In this document: one piece after another, positions 33,001 to 40,251 of the stretch
Numbering within the stretch: position 1 is the stretch's first letter
How the letters are laid out: every line of letters starts with the position of its first letter
Assembly: GCA_945860275.1 (NCBI GenBank)
Contig: CAMAPN010000009.1
Location: forward strand, 1 to 40,251
DNA: 40,251 bases
Direction of reading: 5' to 3'
From: Bifidobacterium breve
GTDB lineage: Bacteria; Actinomycetota; Actinomycetes; Nanopelagicales; Nanopelagicaceae
Translations under genes and position numbers: made by a program
The notes under the pieces: model-generated
Database searches by the model: none
What the model was told of the DNA's origin: nothing
What the model saw: the letters and a program-made list of their open reading frames with translations, nothing else

Positions 33001-34278
33001 TTGAGCGAAATTTCGCAGATTGACCTCTGGCAAGTCCTCGATTCTCGAGGAAATCCAACAGTGGCCGCGCGAGTTCATATCGGCTCACATCTTGCGATTG
33101 CTATCGCTCCCGCTGGTGCGAGCACTGGTAGCCATGAAGCGCTCTTCTTGCGCGATGGTGGAGATTCGTACGACGGAAAGAGCGTGCAACAGGCAATCGA
33201 ACGTTTCGCGCGCGAAGTTTCACCTTCTTTGATTGGCCTTGCCGGAAATGACTTTTACGAGCTGGATCGAGCGTTGCGCACCATCGATTCTTCAGCAACC
33301 CAATCTCGCTATGGTGGACATATCCCAGTGGCGATCACCATTGCCGCCTGGTTGGCGTACGCAAAGCAAAGTAACTCCCAGCCCTTCGAAGTGATTGCCG
33401 CGCACCTAAACTGCGCACCTGTACTGCCTATGCCAATGGTCAATATCTTCTCTGGTGGCGCGCATGCAGCTAGCGCAATCGATATTCAAGATATTCTCGC
33501 AATCCCCACTCGCGCTTCATCTTTTAGTGAAGGCTTGGAATGGGTATGGAGAATTAGGGAAGCAACTAAAAAGAGCCTTGCTTCGAAAGGCTTTGATACC
33601 TCACTCGTTGCAGATGAAGGTGGCCTGACTGCAAGATTGGGAAGCGATGAAGAAGCAATCGTCTTAGTTTCTGATGCAATCTCTGAAGTTGGGTTGTCGG
33701 GAAAAGCACATATCGCTCTCGATATCGCAGCAAATCAACTTTTCAGCGACGGCAAATACCTCATTCATAAGAATGGCAATGAGGTCGCCTTGGACTCAGA
33801 AGATTTTGTGGCTCACTGGAGCGCTTGGCTAGATAAGTATCCCATCATCTCGGTTGAGGATGGTGCGGCGGAAGATGATGAATCAGGATGGCTCGCGCAA
33901 CGTGCTCTAGTCGCACGAATTCAAATTCTTGGCGATGATCGGTATGCAACGCAATCATCGAGGCTTGAAGTAGGCCTGTCTAAGAGCGAAGCGAATGCCA
34001 TCTTGATCAAACCGAATCAAGCAGGAACGCTATTCGCTGCAATCTCAACGCTTGGTTTGGCAAAGCGAAATAATTGGAACACGGTTGTATCTGCCAGATC
34101 AGGTGAGACAGAGGAGAGTTGGCTCGTCGACCTTGCTACTGGAAGCGCGGCTGGGCAGATAAAAGTGGGCTCCACCCATAGATCTGAGCGCACTGCCAAG
34201 TGGAATCGTTTATTGGAACTTACTTACGATGAAGCCGCGCCTTTTAATAGCGGGCAATCGCTCCGCAAATTTATTTAA
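33001..34278 (+). CDS. Enolase paralogue with altered active site
   Basis: A 425-residue protein with the complete enolase fold. Retained residues (yeast numbers in brackets) are Ser41 (S39), His155 (H159), Glu206 (E211), Asp241, Glu286 and Asp312 (metal ligands), Lys337 (K345), Arg366-Ser367 and Lys388 (K396). Two active-site positions differ. The usual Glu of IQEFM is Asp164 (E168), and the usual His of VSHRSGET is Ala365 (H373). In yeast enolase both take part in the leaving-hydroxyl side of the reaction, so ordinary 2-phosphoglycerate dehydration is doubtful. It starts at TTG 33001, two bases after the RraA-like gene, with no gene of lower glycolysis beside it. A related substrate, or a lyase/racemase step feeding the RraA-like enzyme, is an inference. 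Confidence 0.85.
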   Translation: MSEISQIDLWQVLDSRGNPTVAARVHIGSHLAIAIAPAGASTGSHEALFLRDGGDSYDGKSVQQAIERFAREVSPSLIGLAGNDFYELDRALRTIDSSATQSRYGGHIPVAITIAAWLAYAKQSNSQPFEVIAAHLNCAPVLPMPMVNIFSGGAHAASAIDIQDILAIPTRASSFSEGLEWVWRIREATKKSLASKGFDTSLVADEGGLTARLGSDEEAIVLVSDAISEVGLSGKAHIALDIAANQLFSDGKYLIHKNGNEVALDSEDFVAHWSAWLDKYPIISVEDGAAEDDESGWLAQRALVARIQILGDDRYATQSSRLEVGLSKSEANAILIKPNQAGTLFAAISTLGLAKRNNWNTVVSARSGETEESWLVDLATGSAAGQIKVGSTHRSERTAKWNRLLELTYDEAAPFNSGQSLRKFI

Positions 34279-34522
34279 CTGATTGCTTGATAGGTTCTAT
34301 AGAAAGGACTTCGACTCCGCCGATCTGTCCCAATACATTTAAAAGATCAGTCGGGTCGGTCCCTGGAATCGCGATCACCACATCATCAATTCCTTTTCCA
34401 CCTTCGTTGCTGACTACAGTGAAATTTCGAATATCGCCACCTGCAAATCCAATTGCGGAAGCAACTGACCCAAGGGAACCTGGTCGATCAGGTAGAGAGA
34501 TCTTCAAATGGAATTCAGCCAT
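34271..34522 (-). CDS. Small ACT-domain protein
   Basis: An 83-residue protein made of a single ACT domain: LKISLPDRPGSLGSVASAIG at the start, then GGDIRNFTVVS, with a final beta strand EVLSIEP. ACT domains bind amino acids or similar ligands and usually regulate metabolic enzymes; stand-alone ones act in trans or as dimers. The target is unknown. The gene overlaps the convergent enolase paralogue by eight bases and follows the HtrA-type protease gene after 16 bases. Confidence 0.85.
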   Translation of the reverse strand: MAEFHLKISLPDRPGSLGSVASAIGFAGGDIRNFTVVSNEGGKGIDDVVIAIPGTDPTDLLNVLGQIGGVEVLSIEPIKQSVK

Positions 34523-34538
34523 GTGGTGAGCCTAGTGG

Positions 34539-35717
34539 CTATTGATTAGCCGGCGCAGAGCCCAAGGTCACTGAAAACGTTTTCGTCTCCCGACTAGGCA
34601 GTTCTACAGTGATCGATACGGTGCTATTTGGCGCATATGAGCGGATGCGAACAACCGCATCGATATCGCTCTTGATCGAGAATCCGTCGATGGATTTGAT
34701 GGTGCTATTGACGGGGATGCCAGCTTTTTCGGCAGCTCCATCCTTTACTAGCCCAAGAATTTTTCCATTTCCACTGTAAGTTCGATCGAATTCAACGCCA
34801 AGGAGTGGTCTGGTTGATTTCCCAGTTGCAATGATTTCGTTTACGACGCGCATTGCCTGATTCACGGGAATTGCAAAACCCAAACCGATATTTCCCGTGG
34901 ATGATGAACCAAGTGATGCAATCGCCGAATTTACTCCGATCATTCGCCCCTGACCATCAACGAGTGGGCCCCCGGAGTTGCCCGGATTTATCGCCGCATC
35001 TGTTTGCAGCGCATCGATATAGGAGGCTCGATCGGTGGTTCCCGTGAGCACTGGACGATTGAGCGCAGAGATGATTCCACTGGTCACCGTTCCTGAGAGG
35101 CCAAGTGGCGAACCAATAGCAACTGATAGGTCTCCGATGACCGCCTTAGATGAGTCGCCAATCTCAATTGTTGGCAGATTGCCTTTACTTACTTGGAGCA
35201 CCGCCAAGTCGTAGGCGATATCGCGCCCCTTGATTGTCGCATCTAGTTCAGTTCCATCTTGGAATTCGACTTTCACTTTCCCATTGAGGACAGCGTCATC
35301 AATCACATGGTTATTTGTCACGATAAAGCTCTTTGAGCCATCGCTTTGCACCACTGATCCAGTTCCACCGCTGCCAGTTGAGGTTATGGAAATTGAAACC
35401 ACCGTCGGAAGCACCTTCTTGGAAATATCTTTGATGGATAAGTTTCCCGAATTATCTTTTGTAACCCCATCCTTACCAGCAGGACCTTCAGGTCCCGAGA
35501 CGTTCCAGCTGACCAAAGTGCGCCCCACAGGACACTTAGTTTTTTCAGTGAGGTACATGACTTTGGTGCGGTTATCCACGCATGCTGAAATCTTTGGTGA
35601 GGTCGAGGTCACCGCATAGGCGCCACCGCCAGCAATGGCCATTCCGATAAAGAAGGCAAGGGTTGCCCGAGCGTTTGGTGAACGCAGTGATGTACGGAAG
35701 GAGAAACGGCTAGCCAT
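34539..35717 (-). CDS. HtrA/DegP-type membrane-anchored serine protease with PDZ domain
   Basis: A 392-residue protein. A single N-terminal membrane anchor (about 19-36) is followed by an extracytoplasmic stalk, the trypsin-like domain with His137 (NNHVI), Asp170 (AYDLAVL) and Ser248 (NPGNSGGP), and a C-terminal PDZ domain (from about 300). It would degrade or refold damaged envelope proteins. The stalk has two cysteines (ACVDN and KCPVG) and a short collagen-like GPEGPAGKDG, an uncommon addition. I chose the ATG at 35717 because GAGGTGAT, fully complementary to the 16S 3' end, lies ten bases upstream and covers the GTG/ATG alternatives at 35732 and 35729. Confidence 0.92.
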   Translation of the reverse strand: MASRFSFRTSLRSPNARATLAFFIGMAIAGGGAYAVTSTSPKISACVDNRTKVMYLTEKTKCPVGRTLVSWNVSGPEGPAGKDGVTKDNSGNLSIKDISKKVLPTVVSISITSTGSGGTGSVVQSDGSKSFIVTNNHVIDDAVLNGKVKVEFQDGTELDATIKGRDIAYDLAVLQVSKGNLPTIEIGDSSKAVIGDLSVAIGSPLGLSGTVTSGIISALNRPVLTGTTDRASYIDALQTDAAINPGNSGGPLVDGQGRMIGVNSAIASLGSSSTGNIGLGFAIPVNQAMRVVNEIIATGKSTRPLLGVEFDRTYSGNGKILGLVKDGAAEKAGIPVNSTIKSIDGFSIKSDIDAVVRIRSYAPNSTVSITVELPSRETKTFSVTLGSAPANQ

Positions 35718-35783
35718 GGCGGTAATCATCACCTCATAAACTCAAAGGTCCCTGAGAGAAACTTTATTGCTAGGTAAGAAAAG

Positions 35784-35856
35784 CTCCCCGACTTGGACTC
35801 GAACCAAGAACCTGCCGGTTAACAGCCGGCTGCTCTGCCAATTGAGCTATCGGGGA
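35784..35856 (-). tRNA. tRNA-Asn (GTT)
   Basis: The 73-base sequence folds into a standard cloverleaf: acceptor TCCCCGA/TCGGGGA, D stem GCTC/GAGC, anticodon stem GCCGG/CCGGC with loop CTGTTAA, and T arm with GGTTCGAGTCC. The anticodon GTT is at 35823-35821, tRNA positions 34-36. CCA is not encoded; the next bases are CTT. It lies between dnaG and the protease gene. Confidence 0.97.
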
Positions 35857-35903
35857 ATGAACCCGGCGTACTTTATCGCAGCGGTACCCCAGAGGCGAAA
35901 ACA

Positions 35904-35917
35904 GGGCTGGATAGCCC
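35904..35917 (-). terminator. Weak intrinsic terminator after dnaG
   Basis: In the minus-strand transcript the 5-bp stem GGGCT/AGCCC with loop ATCC is followed by TGTTTT. It begins 14 bases past the dnaG stop. The stem is short, so it may be only partial. Confidence 0.4.
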
Positions 35918-35930
35918 AAAAGACGATGGC

Positions 35931-37733
35931 TTAGAGCAGCGCCTCGCCAAGGCCCTTTTCGTGGAGGCTACGACGAAGGGCCTCAAGCGCGATGAGCTCA
36001 GAGAATGTTGGCCCGTACTCGGCAGATTCAGGATCAAGGCGCAGCAGCGTTGATTTCAACTCGGCGATCTTTCGCGTGAGCGAAACCTCACGTACCCGCG
36101 CTATCAAGCTCACCACAAAACTCTCCGTTGCCTCAGCAGAACGTAGCGGCTCGACAGTCAATTCGGTGATCAATGCGGCGCTATCTGGCTCCAGTTCGCG
36201 CATTAGCTCTGTGAGATCTGAGAGGGCTTGTGGGCGCTCATTGATGAGCGCAAAAACCGCGCGAAGTGATTCATCAGAAAAATCATCGGCTGCCAATTCG
36301 CGCCATGTTGTTGAAAGATCAGAGAATTGCAAAATGGATTTAACTACTTCACGCTCTAAAAGATAAGTCGGTGAGTTCTTTTCGACATTTGTTCGAGCGC
36401 CCGAAGCGCTTTCACGGGTATTTCTACCGACTGCTTCGCGAACCAATTCGATATCTATGCCAATCCAACCCGAAAGAGCACGCACATACTCTGGTCGAAG
36501 GGCTTTATCTCGAATTTTCATGATGAGTGGGGCGCATTCTTTTAGTGCGCTCACCCGACCTTCGGCAGTGGCAAGATTGAAAAGTTTTAACTTAGATTTG
36601 ATGGCAAATTCAAAGAGCGGAACTCGACGTGCGATTAAGTCGCGAACTGCCGCATCACCATCTTTAATGCGGAGATCACATGGATCAAGCCCTCGTTCCT
36701 CAACGGCCACGAAGGTTTGTGAGACAAATTTCTGATCATCATCGAAAGCGCGCAGCGCTGCCTTCTGTCCTGCAGCATCGCCGTCGAAGGTGAAAATCAC
36801 TTCGCCGCGGAAGGCATCGTCATCCATCAATAATCGACGCAAGATTCGAATATGTTCATCGCCAAATGCTGTGCCACAGGTAGCAACTGCTGTCTCAATT
36901 CCCGCCAAATGCGCTGCCATCACATCGGTATATCCTTCAACAACGACAACCTGGCGCTTTTTTGCAATCTCTTTCTTGGCAATCTCAAGTCCATAGAGCA
37001 GCGCACTCTTTTTATAAATCGGTGTTTCAGGGGTATTGAGATACTTCGGTCCGGTATCAGCCTCGCTCAAGCGTCGAGCGCCGAAACCGACAACATCTCC
37101 AGATATTTCATGTATGGGCCAGACCAATCGATTGCGAAAACGATCGATATATCCACGTTGTCCCTCTTTTGTTAATCCCGCTAATTCCAATTCGGCGTCG
37201 GTGAAGCCGCGCGCTTTGAGAAGTTTTGAGAGCGCATCCCATTCATCAGGGGCATAGCCCACTCCAAATCGCGCTGCCGCATCCTTATCAAAGCCACGGG
37301 ATTGTAAAAACTCTCGACCTACTTGCGCTGGCCCTGGCTGTTGCAGCTGCTCTTGATAGAAAAGCGCAGCCAATCGGTTTGCTTCAAGCAGGCGCTTTCG
37401 ATCGCTACCACCAGTTCGCGTTGGCCCATCTTCATAGGTGAGCTGATAATTCATTCGGTCGGCAAGTCGTTCCACCGCTTCAGTGAAAGACATATGTTCG
37501 ATTTTCATGACAAAAGAGATGACGTCACCGCCAGTCTGGCAACCAAAACAATGATAAAAACCTTTGCTCGGTGTTACATGAAACGATGGGCTCTTCTCGT
37601 CGTGAAATGGACAAAGCCCTTTTTTCTGCCCACCACCAGCGTTCTTCAGTTGAACATAATCTCCGACTACATCGTCTATATGACTGGAGTGACGTATGTG
37701 CGAGACATCCTCGTCGCGAATTCTTCCAGCCAT
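35931..37733 (-). CDS. dnaG: DNA primase
   Basis: A 600-residue bacterial primase that makes RNA primers at the replication fork. In order it has the CHC2 zinc finger (Cys41, His44, Cys62, Cys65), the catalytic core, the TOPRIM domain (VVVEGYTDVMAAH and FTFDGDAAGQKAA) and a C-terminal DnaB-interacting region. I chose the ATG at 37733: AGGA lies seven bases upstream, while a GTG at 37739 is too close to that site. It follows dgt after 22 bases. Confidence 0.97.
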   Translation of the reverse strand: MAGRIRDEDVSHIRHSSHIDDVVGDYVQLKNAGGGQKKGLCPFHDEKSPSFHVTPSKGFYHCFGCQTGGDVISFVMKIEHMSFTEAVERLADRMNYQLTYEDGPTRTGGSDRKRLLEANRLAALFYQEQLQQPGPAQVGREFLQSRGFDKDAAARFGVGYAPDEWDALSKLLKARGFTDAELELAGLTKEGQRGYIDRFRNRLVWPIHEISGDVVGFGARRLSEADTGPKYLNTPETPIYKKSALLYGLEIAKKEIAKKRQVVVVEGYTDVMAAHLAGIETAVATCGTAFGDEHIRILRRLLMDDDAFRGEVIFTFDGDAAGQKAALRAFDDDQKFVSQTFVAVEERGLDPCDLRIKDGDAAVRDLIARRVPLFEFAIKSKLKLFNLATAEGRVSALKECAPLIMKIRDKALRPEYVRALSGWIGIDIELVREAVGRNTRESASGARTNVEKNSPTYLLEREVVKSILQFSDLSTTWRELAADDFSDESLRAVFALINERPQALSDLTELMRELEPDSAALITELTVEPLRSAEATESFVVSLIARVREVSLTRKIAELKSTLLRLDPESAEYGPTFSELIALEALRRSLHEKGLGEALL

Positions 37734-37755
37734 GGTCACATCCTATGTTTAAGCA

Positions 37756-38982
37756 TCAGGTGCGCGAGGCAAGTCTGGCAAGCAGAAGCGGCACCGCTGG
37801 ATCTGTGAGGGAGGCTATTTGGTCAACGACAATGCGAAGTCTGGCTCCCTCATCCTGACCTCGCGCCGCCTCCCAGGAACGGGCAAAATTGCGCTCCAAC
37901 AGCGCGCCATCGGTTTCCAACAATCCCTCTGCAAGGCGATGAATAAGGGCTCGCTCCTGGAGATAGCGCTCTTGTGATTGCTCAGCCCGGAAGATGTAAT
38001 GCGCTGCAAACGATTTAATGAGAGCAACTTCAACACGTTCTTCGCGTGGAACGATTAAATGTGCGTGATAGCGGGAAAGCTCTCCGGCGCCATATTTGTC
38101 GCGAGTTGCCCGCTCAGCTACTTGAGCAAATCTGCCGATTAATTGGCTAGTGAGATCTTTTAGTCGAGCAAGACTCTCATGCGAACCATCGAAAGTTCGA
38201 GGCCAGCAAGAGAGCTTCGTTAAACGTGCGTATGCATCGTTAATTTCCTGCGCAGTTACATCAGATAAGTAATCGCTCTGTGCAACTTCAAAAAAACTCT
38301 CTAGATCGTTCGGAAGTGAATCCACCTTTATCTGACCGGAGTGGACCGAATCTTCGAAATCATGGACGCTGTATGCGACATCATCTGCCCAATCCATAAT
38401 CTGAGCTTCCAAAGGGGCTTGTGCATGCGTGAGACCTATCTTGACCCAGTCAAATATCTTGAGGTCATCCTGATAGACGCCAAATTTTTGTGCATTCTTA
38501 TTTGCACTCCATGGATACTTGATAGCGCTATCGAGAGTTGCTCGTGTGAGATTTAAACCAGCGCTCTCACCTTCTAGATTAAGTGTCTTTGGTTCTAGTC
38601 GCGTCAAAATTCGAAAACTTTGTGCATTACCTTCGAAGCCACCACACGCGCGCGCGATCTCTGCAAGCGCCGTTTCACCATTGTGACCAAAGGGTGGATG
38701 GCCTAAATCATGTGCTAAACATGCGCTCTCTACTAAATCAGGATCAGCGCCTAAGGCAGCGCCTAGTTCGCGTCCAACTTGTGCACATTCAAGGGAGTGC
38801 GACAACCGGGTGCGCGGAAAATCATTTGCCCACGGCTGAGCCACTTGTGTTTTCGCAGCGAGTCTTCGTAGCGCTGATGAGTGGATGATTCGTGCGCGAT
38901 CGCGAGCGAATTCTGTCCGCCCAGGACGTTTGGCCGGTTCGTCGACGAACCGCGCTAAATCTGCTAGTTGATAACTACTCAT
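37756..38982 (-). CDS. dgt: Deoxyguanosinetriphosphate triphosphohydrolase-like HD protein
   Basis: A 408-residue HD-superfamily phosphohydrolase that removes triphosphate from dNTPs. The metal-binding residues are visible in HSLECAQVG, the HD pair of CLAHDLGHPPFGHNGE, and the distal Asp of DWADDVAYSVHD. The start overlaps the DUF218 gene by eight bases, and dnaG follows, a common actinobacterial order. It probably controls dNTP pools. Confidence 0.95.
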   Translation of the reverse strand: MSSYQLADLARFVDEPAKRPGRTEFARDRARIIHSSALRRLAAKTQVAQPWANDFPRTRLSHSLECAQVGRELGAALGADPDLVESACLAHDLGHPPFGHNGETALAEIARACGGFEGNAQSFRILTRLEPKTLNLEGESAGLNLTRATLDSAIKYPWSANKNAQKFGVYQDDLKIFDWVKIGLTHAQAPLEAQIMDWADDVAYSVHDFEDSVHSGQIKVDSLPNDLESFFEVAQSDYLSDVTAQEINDAYARLTKLSCWPRTFDGSHESLARLKDLTSQLIGRFAQVAERATRDKYGAGELSRYHAHLIVPREERVEVALIKSFAAHYIFRAEQSQERYLQERALIHRLAEGLLETDGALLERNFARSWEAARGQDEGARLRIVVDQIASLTDPAVPLLLARLASRT

Positions 38983-39634
38983 GGCCAGTTCGCACCGCGC
39001 TTTCGCTAGCCTGTTTACTGCTGTGGTCGCTCAAATGAATTCCTCTTCGCCCTAACGTGATGTATGCAAGATACGCCCCTGCCTCTCGGAATAGATAGCG
39101 TCTACTCGCATTTTCCAGAGTGTTTGGCCCCTTTTCCACTGGCACACACTTTGCTTGGAGCGCGAAGTCGTGCGCCATTGTGACGGCACGTAAACAATGC
39201 CACGGGTCTGTGACAACGAAGATCTGCTGAGATTTATCAGGAATTTTTTGCGCATACGCCACCGTGCTGGTGTAGGTATCAGTGCCAGCGCTGACGACGA
39301 TTACGTCATTCCTTGTCACGCCATTTGCCCGAAGCCATGCCGCCCCGGCTTTTGCCTCTGTCGTGCGATCTCCAGGTTGGCTAAAGCCCACTGTGATGAT
39401 CTTCTCGACTCGGTTGCTCTTGTACAAATCGCGGGCTTGAGTCAGTCGCGCAGTTAGTACTGCACCTGGTCTGCCATTTAACTGTGCCGCTCCAAGTACG
39501 ACCGCATACTTTGCGCTTCCCTCGGCAGGATGAATTCCAGTCCACCAAACGCGAGCAGTTGAAATAAGAGGAATTGCGATTATCAGTGCGAGCAGAAATG
39601 CAATTGCCTTGAAGAGTAATTTAAAAAAGATCAT
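38975..39634 (-). CDS. YdcF/SanA-type DUF218 membrane protein
   Basis: A 219-residue protein with an N-terminal membrane helix (about 8-27) and a DUF218 domain beginning YAVVLGAAQLNGRPG, with the conserved acidic/Thr-rich segment SQPGDRTTEA and later GTDTYTSTVAYA. Relatives SanA and ElyC affect envelope integrity and YdcF binds S-adenosylmethionine, but the reaction is unknown. It overlaps dusB by four bases (ATGA) and dgt by eight, so it belongs to the dusB-dgt-dnaG unit. Confidence 0.9.
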   Translation of the reverse strand: MIFFKLLFKAIAFLLALIIAIPLISTARVWWTGIHPAEGSAKYAVVLGAAQLNGRPGAVLTARLTQARDLYKSNRVEKIITVGFSQPGDRTTEAKAGAAWLRANGVTRNDVIVVSAGTDTYTSTVAYAQKIPDKSQQIFVVTDPWHCLRAVTMAHDFALQAKCVPVEKGPNTLENASRRYLFREAGAYLAYITLGRRGIHLSDHSSKQASESAVRTGHE

Positions 39635-40251
39635 CCGCCTGATACCGAATCGTCAAGTGCAATCGCAGGGATCTCATCGGGATCTTCGAGCCAACGATGC
39701 GGCAATGAAACTTGGCGCACACCTGAACTTCGCCCGCGTGGCGCCTCTCCAATTTGCTGCGGATACGGCTGCTCTTCGATTTGATCAAGCAACATCTGCA
39801 TCTGATTGAAATTCTCAATCATCGCCAGCTGTGATCGAATCTCACTTCCAACACGGAATCCTTTGAGATACCACGCCATATGTTTTCGTAAATCTCGTGC
39901 AGCGCGAAATTCATCCTCGAAGTATTCACTCAGCAGTTGGCCATGTCGGACCATGATCTGCGCAACAGCGCGCAAGGTTGGCGCTTCTGGCGCTGGTCGT
40001 CCTTCGAAAGCTGCAACCAATTCGGCAAATAACCACGGCCTTCCCAAGCAGCCACGGCCAACGACCACGCCATGACATCCACTCTCTGAGACCATCCGCA
40101 AACCATCAGCCCCTGACCAAATATCGCCATTACCTAAGACGGGTACGCCATAAGGCTCGAGCGCGCTCACTAATTCGCTAATGGCGCTCCACTGCGCATT
40201 ACCCGAATACATCTGAGCGGCAGTGCGTGCGTGTAAAGCCACCCAGGAGAC
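39631..40251 (-). CDS. dusB: tRNA-dihydrouridine synthase, DusB-like (5' end outside window)
   Basis: The reading frame runs off the window end without a start, so only the C-terminal 206 residues are seen; normal length is about 330-390. The visible part includes HARTAAQMYSG, GNGDIWS (the FMN-binding strand), GRGCLGRPWLF and the C-terminal helical domain with FRAARDLRKHMAWYLKG. The enzyme reduces uridines in the tRNA D-loop with FMN and NADPH. It is the first visible gene of a unit continuing into the DUF218 gene, dgt and dnaG. Confidence 0.95.
   Translation of the reverse strand, partial: VSWVALHARTAAQMYSGNAQWSAISELVSALEPYGVPVLGNGDIWSGADGLRMVSESGCHGVVVGRGCLGRPWLFAELVAAFEGRPAPEAPTLRAVAQIMVRHGQLLSEYFEDEFRAARDLRKHMAWYLKGFRVGSEIRSQLAMIENFNQMQMLLDQIEEQPYPQQIGEAPRGRSSGVRQVSLPHRWLEDPDEIPAIALDDSVSGG

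Noticed and set aside
33001-34278. Plain annotation as glycolytic enolase (eno).
   Set aside because: Two active-site positions are replaced (Ala365 and Asp164) and the neighbours are not housekeeping, so the ordinary label would mislead.

Overview
The window looks like a chromosome segment from a streamlined, mid-GC actinobacterium, probably a freshwater planktonic lineage such as Nanopelagicales/acI. The support is indirect. Genes are packed with many 4-base ATGA overlaps. Two MalEFG-type sugar ABC importers lack their own ATPase, as is usual where an MsiK-type ATPase is shared. GlpX and pyruvate phosphate dikinase are present, and several genes lack a clear Shine-Dalgarno, which fits leaderless transcripts. 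No rRNA gene is present to settle taxonomy, and I see no phage, transposase, integrase or CRISPR array.

Layout. Positions 1-34300 form one large carbohydrate / sugar-acid catabolic island. (a) 37-4258: a ceramidase-like protein, two SDR dehydrogenases and an enolase-superfamily (MR/MLE) acid-sugar dehydratase. (b) 4538-8839: a sugar ABC importer (binding protein plus two permeases) followed by an uncharacterised TIM-barrel-like protein. (c) 15528 down to 8829, minus strand: an apparent seven-gene operon of IlvD/Edd-type dehydratase, glpX, RidA, SDR, N-acyl-D-amino-acid deacylase-like amidohydrolase, a RidA variant and SDR. (d) 15697-18353: two fumarylacetoacetate-hydrolase-fold enzymes, one like 2,4-diketo-3-deoxy-L-fuconate hydrolase and one like 2-keto-3-deoxy-D-arabinonate dehydratase, with a D-2-hydroxyacid dehydrogenase. 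(e) 18391-22004: ppdK divergent from an SDR across an 11-bp tandem-repeat promoter region. (f) 25440 down to 22037: SMP-30 lactonase, KDG kinase, KDPG aldolase and a conserved unknown. (g) 25504-28870: glcD, glcF and an APH-fold kinase. (h) 32136 down to 28860: a second sugar ABC importer. (i) 32336-34278: an RraA-like protein and an active-site-altered enolase paralogue.

From 34271 to the end the content is housekeeping, minus strand: an ACT-domain protein, an HtrA-type protease, tRNA-Asn, dnaG, dgt, a DUF218 protein and dusB (cut by the window edge).

How it works together (inference): sugars or uronic/aldonic acids enter by the two importers. SDRs oxidise them, SMP-30 opens lactones, and IlvD- or MR/MLE-type enzymes dehydrate aldonates to 2-keto-3-deoxy acids. 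These could be phosphorylated and cleaved (KdgK/Eda), dehydrated (KdaD-like) or oxidised and hydrolysed (SDR plus FAH). GlcDF would oxidise glycolate or lactate by-products. PpdK and GlpX link pyruvate and triose back to hexose. The least conventional items are the enolase paralogue beside the RraA-like gene, and the repeat/hairpin architectures in control regions.
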